From the NCBI GenBank assembly GCA_964479445.1, contig CAYZMH010000028.1, forward strand, positions 1 through 33,462: DNA of 33,462 nt, given 5' to 3'. Shown here in pieces: positions 1 to 8,073 of the stretch. The notes under the pieces were generated by a model. It was not told the DNA's origin, made no database searches, and worked only from the letters and a program-made list of their open reading frames with translations. The translations under genes were made by a program, and so were the position numbers. This DNA is from CAYZMH01 sp964479445 (GTDB lineage: Bacteria; Bacteroidota; Bacteroidia; Bacteroidales; GCA-2748055). Within the stretch, counting starts at the first letter, position 1, and each line of letters opens with the position of its first letter.

Positions 1-954
1 TTCACCACCTTCCGGGTAAGTTAATTCCACTACAGGTGTAGCCGAAGAGATAGTTGTAAATGTGGCAGCTTTCACCGCATCTATTGCATTTCCAGCTGCA
101 TCTTCTACCATGTTTGCCTTTAATGCAACATAATATTGCTGGTCATTTGCCAGATCAGCATCAGGATCTATCGTAATAAGGTCGTTTGCATCATTGATCG
201 TCGCAGAAAATGAAACAGCCGTTCCTGAAGCATCGGTCTCACGAAGTTCAACCAGAGAGGATGCATCGGTAATTTCTACGCCACCTGAAGTATAAACCGG
301 TTCATCAAATGCAAGCGTGATATTCTTATAAGGCAGCACATCAGTAGTGGCATCTGCTGGTGTAAACGTAACCACAGGAGGATCGGAATCGCCATGTTCA
401 CCTGGTGTGCAATCAGCAATGTCGGCCGATGAAATCTCCCATTCTGCAGCCGTCCAGGTAGTATTGGGAGCTGTTATGCCAGGTACACGCACAGCATGAC
501 TATTTTCATACTCCCATGCTTCCCCGGTGCCTTCCACATCAATCTCTCCATAGATATCCACAAGGGTTCCGGTAGTTTCATCTCCATTGGCATATAAGAT
601 GTAACCATCATCTCCATTCCCGGAAATATTTCCACTTGCCATGTCCGGCGCAAAACCATATAAACTTTCAAAATTAGTGGCATTATTTGCAATAATGAAA
701 GTAGTCCCGGCTTCTATAGTTCCGGTTAAAGGAATGTCACCAAAGCTTCCTCCATTCGCCTGACGAACCAGGTGATAAACATCTGTGCCAAAGTCTATGG
801 CTGTACCTGTAGGATTATATAACTCAACAAAACGACCGTCGAAGTCATCACCGGGATCAGCCACCTCCGAGATGAACAAACCGTCCTGTCCGTAAAGATT
901 GCCGGTCAATACCAGCATCAAACTAACAATGATTGTAGTAAAAATTTTTTTCAT
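1..954 (-). CDS. Secreted lamin-tail-domain protein with Ig-like domain (partial, 3' end off window)
   Basis: The frame is open from an ATG at 954 to the window edge (318 codons) with no stop, so the C-terminus is missing. Residues 1-22 form a typical signal peptide (MKKIFTTIIVSLMLVLTG...) with probable cleavage near YGQ/D. Residues about 24-150 read as a lamin tail domain (LTD): LFISEVADPGDDFDGRFVEL, then YNPTG, followed by beta-rich segments with IIANN and DGYILYANGD. Residues about 165-280 resemble a bacterial Ig-like (Big_5) domain, with PPVVTFTPADATTDV, LAFDEPVY and DLANDQQYYVAL. In Bacteroidota, LTD/Ig-like proteins are usually exported and often carry a T9SS sorting tail at the C-terminus, which cannot be checked here. 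The gene stands alone downstream of the receiver-domain operon, separated by a 264-base gap. Enzymatic function is unknown; it may be a surface protein or the N-terminus of a larger secreted enzyme. Confidence 0.85.
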   Translation of the reverse strand, partial: MKKIFTTIIVSLMLVLTGNLYGQDGLFISEVADPGDDFDGRFVELYNPTGTAIDFGTDVYHLVRQANGGSFGDIPLTGTIEAGTTFIIANNATNFESLYGFAPDMASGNISGNGDDGYILYANGDETTGTLVDIYGEIDVEGTGEAWEYENSHAVRVPGITAPNTTWTAAEWEISSADIADCTPGEHGDSDPPVVTFTPADATTDVLPYKNITLAFDEPVYTSGGVEITDASSLVELRETDASGTAVSFSATINDANDLITIDPDADLANDQQYYVALKANMVEDAAGNAIDAVKAATFTTISSATPVVELTYPEGGE

Positions 955-1100
955 AGATCGAATTTTATTGTAATGAATAAATAACAAATAATTAGAACCT
1001 TAACAGCTCATAGCCTGAAAGGTCGATTGCCTTTTGCTTACAAAATAGCTTATAAATATCGTCATAAAAATGGTTTGATTCAAATGTCCTATAACACTTA

Positions 1101-1108
1101 CAAAGATA
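1101..1108 (-). promoter_or_regulatory. Candidate -7 promoter box for the lamin-tail gene
   Basis: The minus strand reads TATCTTTG, an exact match to the Bacteroidota -7 consensus TAnnTTTG. It lies about 145 bases upstream of the ATG at 954. No clear TTG is seen at the expected -33 distance, so the call is tentative. It implies a long 5' leader. The rest of the 955-1218 gap shows nothing else I can name. Confidence 0.35.
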
Positions 1109-1218
1109 ATCGTATCTACCTATCCAGATATTTCGAAATTGTTAATTTTCTCCTTCCCTGTAAATTTTGATCGTGCCGATAATATCCAGGGTATCCCGGT
1201 AGAAAAACCCAACTGCGT

Positions 1219-1596
1219 TTAACTCCCCGATTGCACCTTTTCAAAAGCCGCTTCGAGCGTTTCAGCCATCTCCTCCTTATTCCATGGTTTGGTAATATAC
1301 CGGAACAGGAGATCCTTGTTAAATCCTTCCAGCATCACATCCGATTCGATGTAGGCAGTAAGCAGCAAACAGATTTTATGCGGGTCCCGCTCTTTAATGA
1401 CCTTGATAAATTCCAGTCCGTCCATCTCCGGCATGCGCAGATCGGATACAATGATATTGATACCGGGATCTTTTTCCAGGATCTCCAGCCCCTCTCTGGC
1501 CGATAATGCTGTTAATACATGGTATTCCGATTTAAATGTCAGCTCGAAAAGCTTCAAATTGATCGGTTCGTCATCCACGTATAGGATCTTCTCCAT
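1219..1596 (-). CDS. Stand-alone receiver-domain response regulator
   Basis: This 125-residue protein is a single CheY-like receiver (REC) domain with no output domain. The acidic pair is D8-D9, the phospho-acceptor aspartate is D52 (VSDLRMPEMDG), the switch threonine is T80 (LLLTAY) and the conserved lysine is K103 in ITKPW. The KPW ending is common in REC domains linked to hybrid kinases or HD-GYP proteins. It lies 44 bases downstream of the uridine-kinase-like gene on the same strand, so it probably belongs to the GH65-kinase operon. No histidine kinase is encoded in the window, so its partner is unknown. It may be a phosphorelay intermediate or act by protein-protein contact. The REC assignment is secure; the role is not. 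Confidence 0.9.
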   Translation of the reverse strand: MEKILYVDDEPINLKLFELTFKSEYHVLTALSAREGLEILEKDPGINIIVSDLRMPEMDGLEFIKVIKERDPHKICLLLTAYIESDVMLEGFNKDLLFRYITKPWNKEEMAETLEAAFEKVQSGS

Positions 1597-1640
1597 ACAA
1601 TCATGCTTCTTGGCTCCCTTCTTTCGAAGAGCAATACTCT

Positions 1641-2312
1641 CTATTCTGACGGGGTATACTCTGCAGCCGGAACCACCGAGTAGGATTTATCCACAATATA
1701 GTCAGCTTTCGGCATCAGGCTCGAAACCGCCTGGTGCTCATGTTCCAGGATGCTTAACCTGAAATCGGTAAGGGCCTCTTTCAGGCGAATAATCTGGTTG
1801 ATCTTGGTTTCATGATAGGTCAGGTCGATAAAAACCCGCACATCCACATCCGGAGCATTGATCGCATAGAGTCCGTCCAGGATCAGCACATCAATCTTGC
1901 TGAAATCGGTAATCAGCTTATCCACCTGCTCCGGGATCAGGTCAATGCAGGGAATTACACACTCCTGCTCCTCTTTGAAATCACGGATCGTCTTTTTGAT
2001 CTTCACCCAGTCATACTCCTCCAGTCCGATCTTATCAAAACCCTTATTCCGTCTCCACTCTTCCCGCAAAAGGGGCTGTATTTTGTAGTAATTGTCGGTA
2101 TGAATCACCTTCACCCGCGTATGTTGCTCCTTGAGGGCCTTCCCCAGGGCATGGGCAAGTTCGGATTTTCCGGAACCGGACTCCCCGGATATCCCGATAA
2201 TGAACCGGTACCGTTCATCCTCCTTTTGATCCAGCTGCTCAAGCACGATATCACATAGGTTTGCAGCTGCCTCCTTGTGCATGTCGTTGATCAGTAAAAT
2301 GTCTCCCAGCAT
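1641..2312 (-). CDS. P-loop kinase of the uridine kinase/phosphoribulokinase superfamily
   Basis: This is a 223-residue soluble protein. A Walker A loop, GESGSGKS, is at residues 43-50, followed by HTDNYYK (D73), matching the DxFY-type substrate and catalytic segment of uridine kinases. LILDGLYA takes the place of the Walker B-like EGxxA stretch. An N-terminal extension of about 35 residues precedes the kinase core, which is unusual for Udk. The C-terminus (EHEHQAVSSL...) also departs from canonical Udk. The start lies only 10 bases after the stop of the beta-PGM/GH65 fusion, so the two are almost certainly co-transcribed. Family members phosphorylate nucleosides, ribulose-5-phosphate, pantothenate or glycerate. 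The operon suggests a substrate tied to disaccharide phosphorolysis, but that is inference. Orthologues are probably annotated as uridine kinase. Confidence 0.85.
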   Translation of the reverse strand: MLGDILLINDMHKEAAANLCDIVLEQLDQKEDERYRFIIGISGESGSGKSELAHALGKALKEQHTRVKVIHTDNYYKIQPLLREEWRRNKGFDKIGLEEYDWVKIKKTIRDFKEEQECVIPCIDLIPEQVDKLITDFSKIDVLILDGLYAINAPDVDVRVFIDLTYHETKINQIIRLKEALTDFRLSILEHEHQAVSSLMPKADYIVDKSYSVVPAAEYTPSE

Positions 2313-2322
2313 AACTCAGGTT

Positions 2323-5300
2323 TTAATTACGTGTTACAACCAGCTTTTTTCCCGGAACCATGGTATGTTCTTCGCCACAAATATGAACTTTTATTTCGTC
2401 TTTTTCACTTGATTCTGAAAGAATATCAATTTCATCGGGCCAGAGGTCAACATGATACCGGACACCCCGGAACGTAAAACTAAAACTCATCTGCTGCCAT
2501 GTGCCGGGAAGGTGCGGGAACACACCCGGAATATCCCCGGTCAGATCCAATCCGCCAAAGGCCACCAGGGCATCAAATACCGTACCGGCCATCACCCCGC
2601 AATGAATCCCTTCACCGGTGGTCCCCCCCTGGATATCCACCAGGTCACTGCGCAATGCTTCCAGGTAAAGTTCCCAGCCTTTCTCATGCATTCCCTCTTC
2701 GTATGCCAGCCGGGCATGAACCAGGCGGCTCAGGGTGGAACCGTGCGAGGTGCGGGCAATGTAATAATCAAAATTCTTCTGTCTGTAGTCATCCGGCACC
2801 TGGTAACCCAGTTCATGGATCATGCGTGTAACCTCTTCGCTGCCCAGGTTATAGAAGGTCATCAGAAAATCGGCCTGCTTTGAAACCTTGTAGGCATCGG
2901 GTGACTTGCCTTCGGCCTTCAACACGCGGTCCATCCGGTGTATGTCATCGTACTTCTCCCGGTACGCATCCCAATCCAGCTCCTTCAGATCGAAATAGCC
3001 GTGAAACTGCTCTACGATCCCCTCATCGGTAATATGAAGATTCAGTTTGTGGCGGATCACATCCCACCTCTCCAGGTCTTCACCGGATAGTTCCAGCTTC
3101 TCCAGCACCTCCTTTTTCCTGCTTTCCGGAAGATGATCCAGAATATCAAATGCCCTGCTTAACATCCAGCTGACCATGATGTTGGTATAGGCATTGTCGG
3201 TGAGCCCTCCCTCTTCGGAGCCGGGAAGTTTTTCGTGGAATTCGTCCGGACCCATCACTTTGTGAATGTGGTACCTTCCCGTAGATTCGTCAAGAACCGA
3301 TTTGCTGTCCCAGAACCTGCATATATCCAAAAAGAGCTCCGCTCCGTAATCATCCATAAACTCCTGGTCCTGGTTTATCCTGTAATAATTCCATGTGTTG
3401 AATGCAATGGCCAGGGAGACATGCCGCTGCAGCGAACTGTAATCATCCCCCCAATCCCCGGATAAGGGATTCAGGTGAACCACCTGGGTCTCTTCCCGCC
3501 CATCGCTTCCACTCTGCCAGGGGAACATAGCCCCTTTATAGCCATACTCCCGGGCATATTCCCGGGCTTTGTCCAGCCTACGGTAACGGTACATAAGCGT
3601 TGAGCGCACTACTTCAGGATAATGAATGTTGTACAGGGGAAGGATATACAATTCATCCCAGAAGATGTGTCCGCGATATGCTTCACCATGCAATCCGCGG
3701 GGAGGGATACCCGCATCAAAGGTTGCATGATGGGGAGATGCGGTCACCATCATGTGGTAGAGATGCAACCGCAGCAGTTTCTGGGCTTCCCTGTCCCCCG
3801 CCACACGCACATCGATCTCGTTCCATATTTCCGACCAGTGGCCTGCCGAAGCGCTGAATGCCTCCTGATAACTGGACATGGATACGATCATCTTCTCCGT
3901 CTCCAGCACCGGGTTGTTCACATCGGGATCCTGGGAGGTATAGAGTGTGGCGAGTTTTTCCACGACGATCTCATGACCCTCTTCTCCCTTGAATTCGAGG
4001 GTTTCGCTTACCCAACCTCTTCCGCTTGAGCGGGTCCGGCCAAATGCAGAGGGCCGGATCCCTTTCACCTGGTGACGGGCTGAAAGGGCTATGGTAACAT
4101 CGGATGTGGTGGTCCGGACCACCAGTGTTAAAAGGTCTTCGTTGATCTTTTCATCCACCGGTTCCAGGTGATCCTGCCGCAGGTCGCTGTAGCGCGGAAC
4201 ACCCGCATTGATATGATCCCCGGTTATTTTCGACTCCACCTCGATGGGAGCGGAATAGTTCAGGGGCGTCAGAGAATATTTTAATCCCGCCCGGTGCGGA
4301 TCGGCCATACTGGCAAAACGCTCGGAACGAACAAGAGTTGTCCGGCCGTTTGAATCGGTTACCAACATTTCACGGGTCAGACTGCCGGACTGGATATTCA
4401 GCCGCCGGTGAATCTTTTCAATCGTATAGGTAGGTTCCGGTTCAAAACCGAACCACTCTTCATCCTCCACCCTGAACCGGATCGGCAACCAGTTGCTGAT
4501 ATTGACGAAATCCTCATTCTCAATATCCCTGCCGGCTACTTTACTCACTCGCCGGTTAAACAGACCGGAAATATAGGTGCCCGGATAATTGACATCATTG
4601 GCCTTGCTCTCCTCCATGGCTCCGCGTGTTCCGAAATACCCGTTACCCACTGCCAGGAGGGCTTCACGGGATCGTTCCTTGGTGGGGTTATAATCATAGT
4701 AATCCAGGTGCCAGGCATCTTCTTCGATACCGTGCGTGAACCAGTTATCGATTACCCGGATGTCGATCTCCCCCAGGTCTTCCACCACGATGTCCCCGCC
4801 ATTGACCAGCAACTCCTGGACATTCTCTTCCCGGGCCACGCCCAGCACCAGGCCAAAGTTGCCGTTCTTCCCTGCCTGCACCCCGGAAACAGCATCCTCC
4901 ACCACTACGGCACGATGATAGGATACCCCCATGTTGTCACAGGCTGTGGTGAAAATGTCAGGTTCGGGTTTGCCGTGCAATCCCAGTTCAGCCGACACAA
5001 CCCCGTCAACGCGGGTTTCAAACAGATCGATCAGCCCTGCAGCTTCCAGTACCGGTTTGCAATTCTTACTCGAAGAGGCTACGGCAATCTTGATACCGGC
5101 ATCTTTCAATTCATGCAACAGTTTCACCGTGCTGTCATATACCCTTACCCCGTCCTCTTCCAGGACCTTGTTAAAAAGGACATTCTTGCGGTTACCCAGG
5201 GCACAAACGGTCTCCTCATCCGGGTCATCTTCAGGTTCCCCGAACGGAATATCGATCCCTCTTGACTCCAGGAAAGAAGCAACCCCCTTGTACCGGGGTT

Positions 5301-5481
5301 TGCCATCCACATAGGGAAGATAGTCTTTGGCATGCGTGAACTCCCTGAATGGTTCCCCGAAACGTTCCTCCCTGGATTTCAAATATCCATCAAACATCTT
5401 CTTCCAGGCAGCGCCATGGACCAGGGCCGTTTGGGTGATCACACCGTCCAGGTCAAATACAACAGCATCGAAATTGAACAT
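2323..5481 (-). CDS. Fusion of beta-phosphoglucomutase (HAD) and GH65 disaccharide phosphorylase
   Basis: The 1052-residue protein has two enzymes. Residues 1-240 are a HAD beta-phosphoglucomutase: nucleophile and acid/base pair D10/D12 in FDLDGVITQT, motif II VASSSKNC, a GKPEPDIF lysine segment, and VVVEDAVSGVQAG. From about residue 248 runs a full GH65 phosphorylase (about 800 residues) with WHLDYYDYN, GNGYFGTRGAMEES, GPDEFHEK (E747, expected general acid), RTSHGSTLS and GEGIHCGVMAGT. GH65 phosphorylases split alpha-glucosides such as trehalose, maltose, kojibiose or nigerose with phosphate, giving beta-glucose-1-phosphate. The fused mutase would turn this into glucose-6-phosphate. It has no signal peptide, so it is cytosolic. 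The exact disaccharide cannot be read from sequence. The divergent trehalose synthesis gene 137 bases away makes trehalose the first candidate. It is first in an operon with the kinase and receiver genes. Confidence 0.93.
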   Translation of the reverse strand: MFNFDAVVFDLDGVITQTALVHGAAWKKMFDGYLKSREERFGEPFREFTHAKDYLPYVDGKPRYKGVASFLESRGIDIPFGEPEDDPDEETVCALGNRKNVLFNKVLEEDGVRVYDSTVKLLHELKDAGIKIAVASSSKNCKPVLEAAGLIDLFETRVDGVVSAELGLHGKPEPDIFTTACDNMGVSYHRAVVVEDAVSGVQAGKNGNFGLVLGVAREENVQELLVNGGDIVVEDLGEIDIRVIDNWFTHGIEEDAWHLDYYDYNPTKERSREALLAVGNGYFGTRGAMEESKANDVNYPGTYISGLFNRRVSKVAGRDIENEDFVNISNWLPIRFRVEDEEWFGFEPEPTYTIEKIHRRLNIQSGSLTREMLVTDSNGRTTLVRSERFASMADPHRAGLKYSLTPLNYSAPIEVESKITGDHINAGVPRYSDLRQDHLEPVDEKINEDLLTLVVRTTTSDVTIALSARHQVKGIRPSAFGRTRSSGRGWVSETLEFKGEEGHEIVVEKLATLYTSQDPDVNNPVLETEKMIVSMSSYQEAFSASAGHWSEIWNEIDVRVAGDREAQKLLRLHLYHMMVTASPHHATFDAGIPPRGLHGEAYRGHIFWDELYILPLYNIHYPEVVRSTLMYRYRRLDKAREYAREYGYKGAMFPWQSGSDGREETQVVHLNPLSGDWGDDYSSLQRHVSLAIAFNTWNYYRINQDQEFMDDYGAELFLDICRFWDSKSVLDESTGRYHIHKVMGPDEFHEKLPGSEEGGLTDNAYTNIMVSWMLSRAFDILDHLPESRKKEVLEKLELSGEDLERWDVIRHKLNLHITDEGIVEQFHGYFDLKELDWDAYREKYDDIHRMDRVLKAEGKSPDAYKVSKQADFLMTFYNLGSEEVTRMIHELGYQVPDDYRQKNFDYYIARTSHGSTLSRLVHARLAYEEGMHEKGWELYLEALRSDLVDIQGGTTGEGIHCGVMAGTVFDALVAFGGLDLTGDIPGVFPHLPGTWQQMSFSFTFRGVRYHVDLWPDEIDILSESSEKDEIKVHICGEEHTMVPGKKLVVTRN

Positions 5482-5618
5482 ATGACTATTTTTTATGGTT
5501 ATTCTTATGATTTACTATGTTCTCAAAGTATTTAAATATACGAAAGCTTTCAGGTATTGGAAAATTTTTTATTTTCATTATTTTATAAAGCCAATAACTA
5601 TAACACGATAAACACCCT
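5482..5618. promoter_or_regulatory. Divergent promoter region between the phosphorylase and trehalose synthesis genes
   Basis: This 137-base AT-rich gap lies between two genes that point away from each other, so it must hold both promoters. On the plus strand, TTG at 5557-5559 is followed 19 bases later by TATTTTAT at 5579-5586, a partial fit to the Bacteroidota -33/-7 pattern. On the minus strand near 5525-5535 there is only a one-base-short TACTTTG. No clear operator palindrome was found. Confidence 0.35.
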
Positions 5619-7829
5619 ATGAAAAGATTATTCCTTGTATCCAACCGCATTCCCGTGCAAATTAGAAAGTCCGGTAATGAATTTCATATCGATCCCTCCG
5701 AGGAATTAACAAAATCCGGACTGCAAAGTTTTTACAAAAACTATCAAACCCGTTGGGTTGGGCTAACCGGACTGGATGATCAGAATCTGGATCGCAGAGA
5801 GATGCAAAACCTGGAACGGAAACTGGTCGATCACCGTTCTATCCCCATTTTTCCCGACCCCGAAGATTACAGTCAGTACCAGCATGGTTTCTCACGGAAC
5901 ACCCTCTGGCCCCTGTTTCATTACTTTACCCAGAGCGTGATTTATGACGACCAGACCTGGAAAGCTTACGAACGCATTAACCGGCTGTATGCTGAAAAGC
6001 TCCTGCAGATCATCGATGAAGATGATATCATCTGGATCCATGACTACCACCTTATGCTCCTGCCGGGCCTTATCAAAGAGAAAATGCCCGATGTCTCCAT
6101 CGGTATATTCATCCATATTCCCTTCCCATCCTTCGAGATCTTCAGGTTGCTTCCCTGGAGAGTCGAGATTATGGAAGGATTGCTGGGGGCCGACCTGGTG
6201 GGATTCCACACCTACGATTACGTCCGGCACTTCCTCAGTTGTGTCCGTCGCCTGCTGGGATATGAAACAATATTTAACCGGATTACCGTGGGGGAACGAA
6301 CCCTTAAAGTGGATGCCTTCCCCAAGGGTATTCATATCGATAAATTCAAGGAGGCATCCCAACGGTTCCGTGGCGAACAGAGAAAGAACAAATCAGAGAT
6401 CGAAAAAGCCATTGAGAGCTATATGGTCCCGGGGAAGACCGAGAAGATTATCCTCTCCATTGATAAGATAGACTACAGCAAAGGAATACCCTACCGGCTG
6501 AAAGCCTATGAACTTTTCCTCCAGGAATACCCCGAGTACCTGGAAAAGGTGACCCTGATCCTCCTTGCTGTTCGATCAGGTGAAACCGGACAGGTTTACC
6601 ACCAGCTGAACAGCGAGGTGGATGAACTGGTCGGTCGCATCAACGGGAACTTTGGCACAATAACCTGGATGCCGATCAGGTACCTCAATCAGGAGTTTAC
6701 ACTGGATGAACTGATCGATGTCTATGCCCGATCCGATATTGCCCTCATCACTCCACTCAGGGATGGCATGAACATGGTGGCCAAGGAGTTTGTAGCCTCC
6801 CGGTTTAACGGGAAAGGTGTGCTGATACTCAGCGAAATGACCGGCGCTTCCAAGGAGATGCACGAAGCGCTGATCGTCAATCCCAATAACCTGGGAGAGA
6901 TTGTAAACGCCATCCGGGATGCCATCCAGATGCCCGATGAGGAACAAAAGCGGAGGAATAAGGTGATGCAGGAACGACTGGAACGGTATACCGTGGAGCG
7001 GTGGGCCAACGCATTTATTGACAGCCTGGAAAACGTAATAGAGAGTCAGCGCTCTTCGCTTACGCGCAAAATATCCGCCAACCGGATGAAATCGATCACC
7101 AACCAGTACAAGGAAGCGAATGAACGGATCCTTTTCCTGGATTACGACGGTACCCTGTCGGGATTCAAGAAAAATCCCGAAGACGCCAAACCCGACGAGG
7201 AGTTGTACGATATTCTTACCAGGCTCAGCGAAGATCATAAAAACACCATTGCCATTATCAGCGGTCGGGATAAAGAGACCCTGGGGCGCTGGTTCAGCAC
7301 CGAATGGAACATCCATTTTATCGCGGAACACGGGGTCTGGCTCAGGGAGCCCGGCGGTGATTGGCATATGATCGAACAAATTGACAATAAATGGAAAGAA
7401 TCAGTGCTTCCGCTGCTCGAATATTATGTCGACCAGACCCCCCGATCCTTTATCGAGCATAAGAATTTCTCCCTGGTATGGCATTACCGGAAAGCCGACC
7501 CCGATCTGGGTATCCAGCGGGCCTGGGAGCTGAAAGATGAACTGCGAACCCTTACATCCAACCTCAACCTGGAGATCATGGACGGTGACAAGGTGCTGGA
7601 GATCAAATATTCCGGGATCAACAAGGGACGGGCCGCTCTCCAGAAGATGGGAGAGACCGATTACGATTTCATTTTTGCCGTCGGGGATGACTGGACCGAT
7701 GAGTATACTTTCGAATCGATGCCCGAAAAAGCCCATACCGTCAAGGTAGGGGCAAAAAGAACACATGCCGCCTATTACATCGAATCGGTGGAGATGGTTC
7801 GTAAAATGCTGAAGGGATTTGCAAGGTAA
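5619..7829 (+). CDS. otsAB: Bifunctional trehalose-6-phosphate synthase/phosphatase (GT20-HAD fusion)
   Basis: The 736-residue protein joins the two steps of the OtsAB pathway: UDP-glucose plus glucose-6-phosphate to trehalose-6-phosphate, then dephosphorylation to trehalose. The N-terminal GT20 part (1-about 490) shows FLVSNRIPV, WIHDYHLMLLPG, HIPFPSFEIFRLLPWR (from H166), SIDKIDYSKGIPYRL (K288) and LRDGMNMVAKEFVASR. The C-terminal phosphatase (from about 500) shows FLDYDGTL (D508/D510), IISGRD, AEHGVW, KVLEIKYSGINKG and AVGDDWTDE. Both active sites therefore look complete. One oddity is the Gly-rich loop near residue 33, which reads KSGLQSF instead of the AGGL-type GG found in E. coli OtsA. 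It is cytosolic and divergent from the GH65/beta-PGM fusion, so synthesis and breakdown of trehalose could share one control region. Confidence 0.95.
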   Translation: MKRLFLVSNRIPVQIRKSGNEFHIDPSEELTKSGLQSFYKNYQTRWVGLTGLDDQNLDRREMQNLERKLVDHRSIPIFPDPEDYSQYQHGFSRNTLWPLFHYFTQSVIYDDQTWKAYERINRLYAEKLLQIIDEDDIIWIHDYHLMLLPGLIKEKMPDVSIGIFIHIPFPSFEIFRLLPWRVEIMEGLLGADLVGFHTYDYVRHFLSCVRRLLGYETIFNRITVGERTLKVDAFPKGIHIDKFKEASQRFRGEQRKNKSEIEKAIESYMVPGKTEKIILSIDKIDYSKGIPYRLKAYELFLQEYPEYLEKVTLILLAVRSGETGQVYHQLNSEVDELVGRINGNFGTITWMPIRYLNQEFTLDELIDVYARSDIALITPLRDGMNMVAKEFVASRFNGKGVLILSEMTGASKEMHEALIVNPNNLGEIVNAIRDAIQMPDEEQKRRNKVMQERLERYTVERWANAFIDSLENVIESQRSSLTRKISANRMKSITNQYKEANERILFLDYDGTLSGFKKNPEDAKPDEELYDILTRLSEDHKNTIAIISGRDKETLGRWFSTEWNIHFIAEHGVWLREPGGDWHMIEQIDNKWKESVLPLLEYYVDQTPRSFIEHKNFSLVWHYRKADPDLGIQRAWELKDELRTLTSNLNLEIMDGDKVLEIKYSGINKGRAALQKMGETDYDFIFAVGDDWTDEYTFESMPEKAHTVKVGAKRTHAAYYIESVEMVRKMLKGFAR

Positions 7830-7846
7830 ATCCTGCTTTTTCGAAC

Positions 7847-7909
7847 CAGGGATTGCATCTGACCCATCCCTGCTTTGGCAGCAAAATCTCTGAATCTGCA
7901 TTTTTCAGA
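7847..7909 (+). terminator. Possible weak terminator hairpins after otsAB
   Basis: CAGGGAT (7847-7853) pairs with ATCCCTG (7866-7872) across a 12-base loop. A second short stem is TCTGAA (7889-7894) with TTCAGA (7904-7909). Neither has a clear T tract after it, so intrinsic termination is uncertain. Confidence 0.3.
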
Positions 7910-7910
7910 A

Positions 7911-7948
7911 GATATACATATTTAAATACATATAAAAATATGTATATC
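7911..7948. promoter_or_regulatory. AT-rich inverted repeat upstream of hcp (candidate operator)
   Basis: GATATACATA (7911-7920) is a perfect inverted repeat with TATGTATATC (7939-7948). Nested inside, ATACATAT (7926-7933) also pairs with ATATGTAT (7938-7945) around a four-base AAAA loop. The same right arm can thus pair with either of two left arms. The site lies 126 bases or more before the hcp start and no gene covers it. It may be a regulator site or an alternative RNA hairpin; which one is not known. Confidence 0.4.
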
Positions 7949-7981
7949 CTTGAATGCACCGCCAGGCCATATGAACAGGCC

Positions 7982-8029
7982 GGTTGTAACATATGATACG
8001 AACCACCCGTTCCCATTCTTCTAGATTTG
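7982..8029 (+). promoter_or_regulatory. Candidate hcp promoter with palindrome in the -35 zone
   Basis: TAGATTTG at 8022-8029 matches the Bacteroidota -7 consensus TAnnTTTG exactly. Upstream, GTAACATATGATAC (7986-7999) is a 12-of-14 palindrome centred on CATATG, flanked by GGTT (7982-7985) and AACC (8001-8004). A regulator bound there would sit over the -33 zone. CRP/FNR-type nitrosative-stress regulators such as HcpR act on palindromes before hcp in other anaerobes; whether this one does so is inference. The box also argues that translation starts downstream of about 8035. Confidence 0.45.
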
Positions 8030-8073
8030 TATCAGAACCTTTTACCATGTTGAACCAAAAACTATCTGACACC

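Noticed and set aside
474..692. Minus-strand 72-codon open frame rich in Met
   Set aside because: It is an out-of-frame shadow of the partial lamin-tail gene on the same strand.
1183..1218. Possible terminator hairpin after the receiver-domain gene
   Set aside because: Only a three-base core (GGG-TAT-CCC) pairs well, and no T tract follows on the minus strand.
4408..5265. Plus-strand open frame of 285 codons
   Set aside because: It is antisense to the beta-PGM/GH65 fusion, whose motifs are intact across the whole stretch.
6576..7379. Minus-strand open frame of 267 codons
   Set aside because: It is antisense to otsAB, where both synthase and phosphatase motifs are clear.
7993..8073. Upstream start of hcp adding 27 residues
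   Set aside because: The added residues are absent from the classic Hcp N-terminus, and the 7993 ATG precedes a probable promoter box at 8022-8029.
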